Positions 1 through 5,990 of a DNA stretch of 6,499 nucleotides are shown piece by piece. The translations under genes were made by a program, and so were the position numbers. The DNA is from Limisphaerales bacterium. GTDB taxonomy: Bacteria > Verrucomicrobiota > Verrucomicrobiia > Limisphaerales > UBA11358. The first letter of the stretch is position 1; each line of letters opens with the position of its first letter. Below the pieces are notes generated by a model that did not search any database, was not told the DNA's origin, and saw nothing but the letters and a program-made list of their open reading frames with translations. Where the stretch lies: NCBI GenBank assembly GCA_003133815.1, contig PKZR01000022.1, positions 1-6,499 of the forward strand, in the 5' to 3' direction.

Positions 1-42
1 GAACCACGCCAAACACGCGAACCGATTCAAGGACTGACACTT

Positions 43-1755
43 TTATGACAGAATCAATCCGCGCAGAGTTTTCAATGCAGCGTCGGCCTCTTGCCCTCTG
101 GCGGCGATAAATTCCAGCAATTCATCCGGCGCGCGTTTGTCCTCTTTGCTGACGCGGTTCGGGTTGACGGCTTTCAGATCGTAGGCGGCATTCTCGATTG
201 AATCGCCCTTGGCCAGTGATTCGCGCGCCTCGCGCTCGACGGCCTTCCATTTCTCTTCAAGCTCGATGTCCGCCAGTTTTTTTGCTTTGCGCCTCTCACG
301 GATTTTATCTTCCAGCAATTTGGCCTGAGCGGTAAGTTCTGCCCCTTTCTCGCGATACGGACGGGCTTCTTCCAGCGCCTTTTGCAGCCGGGCGGAAAAG
401 TCCATCGTCCAACTTTGTTTGCTGTCGGCGCGTTTCGGCAGCAGTTGGAAAAATTCCTCAAAGTGCCGGAGCGTGAACGGCGTCTTCTTGCCGGTCTTGA
501 TGTCGGACAAATCGTAATACCAGATTTTTTTCGTCTCGCTGCCCTTGATGAAGAAAACCAGATTCGTTTTCACGCCCGCACCCGCTGACGTGAATACCCC
601 ACCCGGCAGGCTGACGATGCAATACACGTTGCATTCCTCCAGCAGCTTGCGTTTGGTTTTCACGAACGCCTCGGCGTCCACGCGGAACAGCACGCCTTCA
701 TCCAGCACGATGCCGCAATGGCTGGTTTTTCTCATGCTCTTGAGCACGTTTTGCAAAAACAAAACCTGCGTCGCGCCTGTTTTGTATTCGTAGGGAATCT
801 GCGCCTCTTTGCCCTCCTTGCCGCCGAACGGCGGATTCATCAAGACCACGTCGTAAACCTGCGGAGCGTCATTGAACAAACCATCATAGGCCGCCACGCC
901 GGAAAGCGAATTGCCGTGCCAGATGTGCGGCTCGTCAATGCCGTGCAAAACCAGATTGGCCAGCGCGATGGGATAAACCGCGTTGTCCTTCTCGCGCCCG
1001 TAAAACGTCCGCCGTTTCAACGTCTCCAGTTTCGGGCCGGTGATGTCGTCGCCCGCTTTGGCGCGCATGTATTCGTAAGCCTGCGCGAGAAATCCACCCG
1101 TGCCGCAGCCGGGGTCATAAACCGTCTGGCCGATTTTCGGGTCCACCACCCGCACCATCGCGCGGATGACTTCGCGCGGCGTGAAGAACTGCCCGCCGTC
1201 GTTGCCCTTCTCGCCCATTTTCAGCAGCAAGCCTTCATACACCTGCGACAGCGTAAAAACGTGCGTGTCATCCACCGTCACGCTGCTGATTTCGTGAACC
1301 TTGTCCAGCACGTCGAGAAAGTTCTTTTCCGAATCAATCCGGCTGCGCTCCACGCTCGACATGATTTCGCTGATGACTTTCTGCCGCGCGTTCGCGCCGG
1401 GCTGTTTTTCCAGGCCCTTCAGCTTCGGCAGCAAATCCTCATGGACAAATTTCCAGACGCTCGCATTTTTGTCCTGGCGCAACGGCGAATCCGGCGCGGC
1501 CCAATCGCGCCAGCGATACGGTTTGGGGACGGACGACTTGAAACGGATGCCCAGCGCCTCCGCCTCGTCCACCTCGCGCGCCTCCTGCTCGTCGAGGATG
1601 CGGAGAAACAGCAGCCACGTCAGCTCCGGCACATATTGCAACGCCCCGGCGCAATTCGAGCGCCGCATGATGTCGCAGATGGATTTGACCGCGCCGTTGA
1701 CCGACTGTTGCGAGCCGTGGCGTTTTGAATTGGGAACTTCCTTGGCGCGGCTCAT
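43..1755 (-). CDS. hsdM: Type I restriction-modification DNA adenine methyltransferase subunit M
   Basis: A 570-residue N6-adenine methyltransferase that modifies the host target and forms the core of the M2S/R2M2S complex. The N-terminal helical HsdM domain (about 20-150) contains YVPELTWLLFLRILDEQEARE. The catalytic domain follows: GQFFTPREVIRAM (188-200, motif X region), the S-adenosylmethionine loop VYDPGCGTGGFL (212-223, motif I), FYGREKDN (251-258) and the catalytic NPPF (307-310, motif IV). VSLPGGVFTSAGAGVKTNLVFF (381-402) is a typical later core segment. The C-terminal tail (about 455-515) is highly charged and probably coiled-coil, suited to contacting HsdS or HsdR. The gene is full length and intact. 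The ATG overlaps the DUF3037 stop by 4 bases. It is last in the run, separated from hsdS by two genes, although the M and S subunits must assemble together. It is GC-rich like hsdR. Confidence 0.96.
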   Translation of the reverse strand: MSRAKEVPNSKRHGSQQSVNGAVKSICDIMRRSNCAGALQYVPELTWLLFLRILDEQEAREVDEAEALGIRFKSSVPKPYRWRDWAAPDSPLRQDKNASVWKFVHEDLLPKLKGLEKQPGANARQKVISEIMSSVERSRIDSEKNFLDVLDKVHEISSVTVDDTHVFTLSQVYEGLLLKMGEKGNDGGQFFTPREVIRAMVRVVDPKIGQTVYDPGCGTGGFLAQAYEYMRAKAGDDITGPKLETLKRRTFYGREKDNAVYPIALANLVLHGIDEPHIWHGNSLSGVAAYDGLFNDAPQVYDVVLMNPPFGGKEGKEAQIPYEYKTGATQVLFLQNVLKSMRKTSHCGIVLDEGVLFRVDAEAFVKTKRKLLEECNVYCIVSLPGGVFTSAGAGVKTNLVFFIKGSETKKIWYYDLSDIKTGKKTPFTLRHFEEFFQLLPKRADSKQSWTMDFSARLQKALEEARPYREKGAELTAQAKLLEDKIRERRKAKKLADIELEEKWKAVEREARESLAKGDSIENAAYDLKAVNPNRVSKEDKRAPDELLEFIAARGQEADAALKTLRGLILS

Positions 1756-2576
1756 GGATTTGAAACAGGTTTTCCTTGAGTCAGAATTTCCTGTTTCAAG
1801 TTTTCCAAACCGTCGGATGTGAACATCCGAACATTGTATTCCTGAAAAATATTTTCTACCACGGAAGCCATGTCGTTTGTCGAATCCGTAAAATCTGCCA
1901 CCACGAACAATTGCATTTTCCCAAGCTGATGGTCGGGATGTCCGAAAATGTAATTCCCCTCAATCGCGTGTTTGCACGCCGCATTGACGATTGTGCCTCG
2001 CCGTTGCTGTTCAAATTCAACCGGCTGAATCAGGTTGAACCGGCCATTTTGAAATCCATACGGCACGGTCAATTTTTCCTTTAACGTCGGGATTTGGAAT
2101 TCCAAGTCCCGCTTCAGAAAAGTTTTCAGGGCCACGTCAGCCAAAACATGGTCTAGCCGCTTACGCAGTGTCAATTCCGCGCGCACGGTAAGGTCTTTGA
2201 CCGGGTGTTCCACCAACTCATGGAAAAGCGCATTCAAGTCTTCTTCGGGATTGAAAACTTTTACCGGCTTGGGATTGGTCAAAACGACCTTGCTCGCGCG
2301 CGTCTCGACGAACTGTTGCAAGTTTTCCAGCAAGCCAAACTCTGCCTTCTCCACTTCGATGCGCTGCACCAGCGCATTTTTCATGGCGTTCAAGTGCTGG
2401 TAATTGTCGGCTTCGTCGCCGAAAAATTTGCGGATGCGCTTGTTGTTGTCTGACACCTTGGCGCGGATGAAACCGTGTGCGGGCGAAAATAGCACTACGC
2501 CCACGTTCGCCGCTTCCGCGCGGGCGATGTCGGGACAATACTGCACCAAACAATAATAACCTTTGGTCGCATTCAT
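1752..2576 (-). CDS. DUF3037 domain protein, partner of the HipA-like kinase
   Basis: A 274-residue protein of unknown function. The N-terminus carries the family signature YYCLVQYCPDIARAEAANVG (7-26), leading into VVLF (27-30), followed by a basic/acidic stretch NNKRIRKFFGDEADNY. The C-terminal half (about 165-250) is alternating strand/helix with HPDHQ and LFVVADFTDSTNDM, with no catalytic motif I recognise. I chose the ATG at 2576 because the signature begins a few residues later and a weak GAAAGA ribosome site sits 7 bases before it. The longer frame to 2693 overlaps the kinase gene. Its TGA overlaps the hsdM ATG (ATGA), so the two are probably translationally coupled. By analogy with HipB-HipA pairs it might restrain the kinase, but no DNA-binding helix-turn-helix is evident, so that role is only a guess. 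Confidence 0.83.
   Translation of the reverse strand: MNATKGYYCLVQYCPDIARAEAANVGVVLFSPAHGFIRAKVSDNNKRIRKFFGDEADNYQHLNAMKNALVQRIEVEKAEFGLLENLQQFVETRASKVVLTNPKPVKVFNPEEDLNALFHELVEHPVKDLTVRAELTLRKRLDHVLADVALKTFLKRDLEFQIPTLKEKLTVPYGFQNGRFNLIQPVEFEQQRRGTIVNAACKHAIEGNYIFGHPDHQLGKMQLFVVADFTDSTNDMASVVENIFQEYNVRMFTSDGLENLKQEILTQGKPVSNP
1760..1799. promoter_or_regulatory. Perfect 10-bp inverted repeat next to the hsdM start
   Basis: TTGAAACAGG at 1760..1769 and CCTGTTTCAA at 1790..1799 are exact reverse complements around a 20-base loop. On the operon transcript the hairpin lies in the last codons of the DUF3037 gene and ends 4 bases before the hsdM ATG at 1755. The only purine-rich AAGGA-like ribosome site for hsdM lies in the loop, about 17 bases from the ATG. 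If folded, the stem would obstruct the hsdM start until ribosomes translating the DUF3037 gene open it. The stem is AT-rich with no U-tract on the coding side, so it is not a clear terminator. A palindromic protein-binding site is the alternative. Confidence 0.5.
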
Positions 2577-2592
2577 AATTTTATCTTTCGTA

Positions 2593-3396
2593 TCATACCA
2601 GCTTGGCTTGCAGCAAAGCGATGAATGTTTCGTTGACGTAATCTGCCCTATCACAGACCTGTGTGGCAAGTGCCGTCCGGCCTGCCGAATCAACCTGCCA
2701 TTCCACCGGAATTGCGCCAGTCAGGTCTTTCACCCATTGTTTATCCAACGTCTGAAGCTTGGCAACGGCAGCCGTCAACGCATCCCAATGCACCCGGATG
2801 AACGGCTTGAATTCAGGAAACAATCCAAACATTTCATCGCCCTTCACCAAATTGATGTGTGACAATTGAGCGTTCAAATCTCTTCCGCAATTGAAGCAAT
2901 GCGTGTGATCCATTGCCACAAGCCTCAATTTTCCCTCCGCCATACCTTCGTTGGACAGGAAAACATTATTCCGGTTCACCTTGCGTTTGGTGAGGTCAGG
3001 CGGATGCCGGTCGCAATTCCTTGTCCAAGTATCAAACAGCACCAATTTTCCGATGTCCTCTGGATTTATCAATGCCTTCAATTCGTCCTCTGTTCCACCC
3101 CATTCCACTTGGGATTGCTCGCGCGTGATGAAGGCCGGGCCGGGCTGCGCCTGTCCGTTCTTGAACCGGATTTCATCCTCGGCCGTGACTTGAATGATGG
3201 CAAATTCAAACGTCGGCAAACCCAACCATGCTGCCAGTTGAGTGGCAAACCAATCTGCCGCCAGATATTGAGGCCCGCCGCGATTGCCCAAAGCTTTCAG
3301 AAAACCCGGCCCGGCGTCGGTTGTCACGCGCACGGTTTCCGTGGCAGTGGCAAACAGCTTGTCCGGGCGTTTGATGGTTGTGGGTTGCCAGGCCAT
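2593..3396 (-). CDS. HipA-like kinase family protein
   Basis: A 267-residue protein, much shorter than full HipA (~440), that keeps a compact kinase core. Visible features are FLKAL (32-36), with K34 a candidate ATP-binding lysine; a catalytic loop FDTWTRNCDRH (121-131), with N127, D129 and H131 matching the HipA-type N.DRH pattern; NNVFL (143-147); and MDHTHCF (162-168), with D163 in the metal-binding DFG-equivalent place. The catalytic residues are therefore present and an active Ser/Thr kinase is plausible; its substrate is unknown. I chose the ATG at 3396, because MAWQPTTIKRPDKLF begins the conserved part and follows the hsdS TAA by a single A. The longer frame to 3489 reads into hsdS with Arg/Trp-rich sequence. 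The DUF3037 gene starts 16 bases downstream, a pairing I believe is recurrent for this short HipA-like family. Its placement between hsdS and hsdM is unusual. It could be a toxin or a regulator of the R-M system; neither role is shown here. Confidence 0.82.
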   Translation of the reverse strand: MAWQPTTIKRPDKLFATATETVRVTTDAGPGFLKALGNRGGPQYLAADWFATQLAAWLGLPTFEFAIIQVTAEDEIRFKNGQAQPGPAFITREQSQVEWGGTEDELKALINPEDIGKLVLFDTWTRNCDRHPPDLTKRKVNRNNVFLSNEGMAEGKLRLVAMDHTHCFNCGRDLNAQLSHINLVKGDEMFGLFPEFKPFIRVHWDALTAAVAKLQTLDKQWVKDLTGAIPVEWQVDSAGRTALATQVCDRADYVNETFIALLQAKLV

Positions 3397-3397
3397 T

Positions 3398-4627
3398 TTA
3401 ATTTTGCTGGCTGAATGCCGAGCGCAGCAGCGTGGCGGGCAAAAGCTCGATTTCCGCCAGCCGCGTTTCCAACGTCTCCACCAGCGCACGCGCGGCGGTC
3501 AACTCGGCGTCGAGGCGGGCGGCAATTTTCTGCTGCTCGGCGAGCGGTGGCATCGGCACTGTCAATGAAGTGATTTTTTTTGTGCTCAAAGTGTAAAGCC
3601 CGGTCGTGCTTTTTGCCTTCTCCAACATTTGCGCGCAGCCCGCTTCACTGTTTAAGTATTCGCTGACAAATTCCGGCATGAGTCGCTCTTTGGACAGCCG
3701 AACGCGGATGATGTGATTTTGGTGAATCCATTCGCCTTCTTCATTGAACAAAGCATTTCGGCCAATGTGGTCAACGCTGCCATTGCCTTCCACAATCAGC
3801 AAATCGCCGCGTTGCAAACGCAACCTCTCAAATTCTTTCGGAGTCACTTCAAAACGCTCCACGTTGCTCAAGTCGAGGTAGCCGCGTTGAACATTGCGAA
3901 CTGTTAAAAACTGTTTGTGAAATTCGCGCGGTGCGCGGTCGGGCGTTTTCTGCATTCCGCCGACAACTTCCGAAACGTCACCCAATGCTGCGATTGGCCA
4001 GCGGCGGGCGCCGGCACTTGCAAAAATATCGCGGAGCAAGGCGGCGGGCAAAGTTTGGGCGGCGTCCAGTTGCGCTTGCACGGCGGCGCGCGCCCGCTCC
4101 ACTTCCGCCATCTGCTCCCGCAACCGCGCCGCTATCCGCCGTTGCTCATCCTTCGGCGGCAGAGAAATTTCCATATCCGCCAAAACATTTTCAGGAACGC
4201 GCTGCTGTCCAACCGCGCCCGTGAAATGCCGCGTTGCTTCAGTCAAAACTTTTGGCTGCAAAAGAAAATTGAGAATCCATTCTGAAATAATTTCGCCGCG
4301 CGGGCGAAACACATGAAATTCAGTCGAGCCAAAGCCGATACCGTCCAGAAGATTTCCAGCAATGGCGTGTTTCCCGTTTTGCATACACGGCGTAATCTTG
4401 GCGAAGATCACGTCGCCTTCCGCAAAAAACGTGTAGCCTTTGGCAACTTGACCAAACGGGCGAGTTTCTGGACGAACAATTCCTCCGCCGTTCTCGGCAA
4501 CGGCGGACATTTGAACAAAGGTCGTCGGCGTGCTGCTTGCCCGATTAAGTTTTGGTCGGCGCGGATTCAATTCGCAAACCTCGCCAAGTTTCACCGTTCG
4601 CCAATTTGATCGCGCGTTCAATTTCAT
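3398..4627 (-). CDS. hsdS: Type I restriction-modification specificity subunit S
   Basis: A 409-residue DNA-recognition subunit with the usual two-fold plan. Target domain 1 spans about residues 8-157, opens NWRTVKLGEVCELNPR and contains GDVIFAKITPCMQNGK (71-86) and GSTEFHVFRP (100-109). The central conserved helices (157-201) start PPKDEQRRIAARL and end TLPAALLRDIF. Target domain 2 spans about 208-360 (WPIAALGDVSEVVGG ... IHQNHIIRVRL). The distal helices (359-405) start MPPLAEQQKIAARL and end LPATLLRSAF. The two PP..EQ.+IAARL helix starts are internal repeats that set the spacing of a bipartite target; the target itself cannot be read. I chose the ATG at 4627 because MKLNARSNWRTVKLGEV is a normal HsdS beginning and it lies one base after the remnant hsdR stop. 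The in-frame ATG at 4696 would add 23 unrelated residues and overlap the DUF262 gene. Both halves look intact, with no frameshift. Confidence 0.95.
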   Translation of the reverse strand: MKLNARSNWRTVKLGEVCELNPRRPKLNRASSTPTTFVQMSAVAENGGGIVRPETRPFGQVAKGYTFFAEGDVIFAKITPCMQNGKHAIAGNLLDGIGFGSTEFHVFRPRGEIISEWILNFLLQPKVLTEATRHFTGAVGQQRVPENVLADMEISLPPKDEQRRIAARLREQMAEVERARAAVQAQLDAAQTLPAALLRDIFASAGARRWPIAALGDVSEVVGGMQKTPDRAPREFHKQFLTVRNVQRGYLDLSNVERFEVTPKEFERLRLQRGDLLIVEGNGSVDHIGRNALFNEEGEWIHQNHIIRVRLSKERLMPEFVSEYLNSEAGCAQMLEKAKSTTGLYTLSTKKITSLTVPMPPLAEQQKIAARLDAELTAARALVETLETRLAEIELLPATLLRSAFSQQN

Positions 4628-4628
4628 T

Positions 4629-4664
4629 TCACGCAGCGAACAAAGTTTCCTTCGTCTGGCGCAT
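4629..4664 (-). pseudogene. Displaced remnant of the hsdR 3' end; now an 11-codon micro-ORF
   Basis: Codons at 4661..4629 read RQTKETLFAA-TGA, the same ten residues that end HsdR, so this is a fragment of an hsdR coding end and not random spacer. Only the last two sense codons and the stop differ from intact hsdR (GCT GCG TGA against GCA GCC TAA), and both sense changes are silent. An ATG at 4664 lies in frame directly before the fragment, giving a possible micro-ORF of M plus those ten residues, 4 bases after the DUF262 stop. Its TGA is followed by one A and then the hsdS ATG. It may now serve hsdS by termination-reinitiation, but translation of the micro-ORF is unproven and no good Shine-Dalgarno precedes its ATG. 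Confidence 0.75.
4636..4661 (-). repeat. 26-bp direct repeat, copy B (between the DUF262 gene and hsdS)
   Basis: Perfect match to 5998..6023. It begins 7 bases after the DUF262-HNH stop codon (TAA at 4671-4669). Past the repeat the sequence continues in the hsdR frame as GCT GCG TGA, then A, then the hsdS ATG at 4627. This would be the far boundary of the proposed cassette. Confidence 0.93.
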
Positions 4665-4668
4665 GGAA

Positions 4669-5964
4669 TTAGCGCGCCCCTTTCTTGCTGTTGCAACTAC
4701 GATGAGCCATCTGTGCGTTTTTAATTTCAGTTTTCCCGCCTTTAATCCATGCGACAATATGGTCAACCGTGAAATCATCCCAATGCAGAGGCTTTTTGCA
4801 AATGCGACAAACTCGTTTTTCTTCCGTGTTCCATATCAACCGGCGCTGCTCTGGTGTGAAAATACGCAAGTCGTCTTTGAACTCGAATAAAGAAGCGAGC
4901 AAAGTGCGAAGCAATTCGGCCCGGCGATTTCGCGTGGCTGCACTATCAGTGTCGCCTTGGACGGTGAGCAGATAATCACGATAAAGCGGGTGAATTTGTT
5001 TTGGAGGCCTGCCTGTTTTCATCATGGCGCGGAGTTCGTCCACTCCGTTGGATAATTTCCGCAACAACCGTTCGGCGATATTATTTAACTTTCTGTCGGC
5101 AAGGATGAACCCTTTGTCGCGCATTTCCCACACAAGCATAAACAGCGAATAAAAATCCACTGTGTTGCTAAAACGTGTTTGGTGAATGTTAGGAAACATT
5201 TTCTTGACCAAGTTCAATGTGCCTACAAATTCGCGGGATAGGCTATTGAGGGTATTCCCGTTGATGCTCTCGTTGCCAATGGCACGGTCGAGTGAAGTTT
5301 TTTTGTTAATTATGCCACCATTATGGATAGACATAAGCAGCTCGGAAACCAGTTCCGTGCCTTTCATTCGGTCAAGCTGACTTCGTGACAGAATGCCATA
5401 ATCCAAAAAATACCACTCGTATCGGTCAACGAGCCATTGGGCTTCTGCCAAGAAAGCACTGTCATAAAAGCGTGCGTGACGCTTTTCCCCGGAAGTCAAC
5501 CGCTTTCCAGTGGAATTGATACGGCAGAATAAATCAATAATCTGGGACAGATCGCCGGTGACTTCGACGGTTGAAATTTTGTAGCCCAAAAATGCGCTGC
5601 GGGTAGCATGATGGTCATGGCAGATATCTTTCCAACCGTAAGATTCAAGTCCATCACCCAATTCCAGCTTTACATCGAAGGCATCACGCTTGAACCGGCC
5701 AAGGCGCATAAACATAAAAATTGTCTCCATGCGCTGTTTTCCATCTATCACATCATAAATTAGGCGTCCTTTGTGTTCGCGCTTGTATAAAAAAATACAA
5801 GGGACTGGATAATTCGAAACGATGGACTGAATCAACCGTTTGCGGTCGACGCCGCCCCAAACTGATTTACGCTGAAAGCCAGGCTCTAAATTAATCTGTC
5901 CGCTTCTGAACATCAGCATCATTTCGTTGATTGTGCGTTCGCCAAAGTCGCTTTGAATTGCCAT
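4669..5964 (-). CDS. DUF262 (ParB/GmrS-like) protein with C-terminal HNH nuclease domain
   Basis: A 431-residue protein. The N-terminal DUF262 domain shows PGFQRKSVW (28-36), an IDGKQRMETI motif (73-82) that matches the family's nucleotide-binding IDG(Q/K)QR signature, and FCRINSTGKRLTSGE (146-160). The helical middle has no motif I recognise. The C-terminus (386-428) is an HNH/zinc-type nuclease: CRIC (386-389), DHIVAW (401-406), KGGKTEIKNAQ (408-418), H421 and CN (424-425), then KKG. Related DUF262 proteins include GmrS of the type IV enzyme GmrSD and SspE of DNA-phosphorothioate defence, but those carry a DUF1524 nuclease rather than this HNH. A nucleotide-regulated DNA nuclease acting against phage is therefore plausible. 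The specificity (modified or unmodified DNA) cannot be read. The ATG at 5964 has no clear Shine-Dalgarno. The gene is AT-richer than its neighbours (hand count 21 G+C in 60 from 5161) and is flanked by the direct repeat. There is no signal peptide or membrane segment. Confidence 0.88.
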   Translation of the reverse strand: MAIQSDFGERTINEMMLMFRSGQINLEPGFQRKSVWGGVDRKRLIQSIVSNYPVPCIFLYKREHKGRLIYDVIDGKQRMETIFMFMRLGRFKRDAFDVKLELGDGLESYGWKDICHDHHATRSAFLGYKISTVEVTGDLSQIIDLFCRINSTGKRLTSGEKRHARFYDSAFLAEAQWLVDRYEWYFLDYGILSRSQLDRMKGTELVSELLMSIHNGGIINKKTSLDRAIGNESINGNTLNSLSREFVGTLNLVKKMFPNIHQTRFSNTVDFYSLFMLVWEMRDKGFILADRKLNNIAERLLRKLSNGVDELRAMMKTGRPPKQIHPLYRDYLLTVQGDTDSAATRNRRAELLRTLLASLFEFKDDLRIFTPEQRRLIWNTEEKRVCRICKKPLHWDDFTVDHIVAWIKGGKTEIKNAQMAHRSCNSKKGAR

Positions 5965-5990
5965 GATGAATTAGGGTTTAGGGGTTTATT

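Noticed and set aside
1..42. A GTG at 40..38, two bases after the hsdM stop, opens a minus-strand frame that stays open to the window edge (VSVLESVRVFGVV).
   Set aside because: Thirteen codons are too few to support a gene. It could be the start of another operon member or plain downstream spacer; more sequence to the left would decide.
718..1728. Long plus-strand open frame (336 codons) opposite hsdM.
   Set aside because: It is the antisense shadow of a clear, motif-complete hsdM. Its product is Arg/His/Val-rich with no recognisable domain.
1760..1806. The inverted repeat read as a rho-independent terminator on the plus strand (followed by GTTTTCC).
   Set aside because: The stem is only 40% GC, the loop is 20 bases and the T-run is four bases. 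There is also no plus-strand gene to terminate.
3397..3489. Extended start for the HipA-like kinase at 3489.
   Set aside because: It would add 31 Arg/Trp/Cys-rich residues that are the other-frame reading of the hsdS 3' end; the kinase homology begins after the ATG at 3396.
4628..4696. Longer HsdS start at 4696, adding 23 residues and overlapping the DUF262-HNH gene.
   Set aside because: The extension is unlike HsdS N-termini and reads through the hsdR remnant in another frame. The ATG at 4627 fits the family and the junction.
5971..5989. On the + strand, TTAGGGTTTAGGGGTTTA in the hsdR-DUF262 spacer resembles plant-type telomere repeats.
   Set aside because: Only about two imperfect units within a 26-base spacer in a bacterial operon; most likely chance low-complexity sequence. 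It also supplies no ribosome site.
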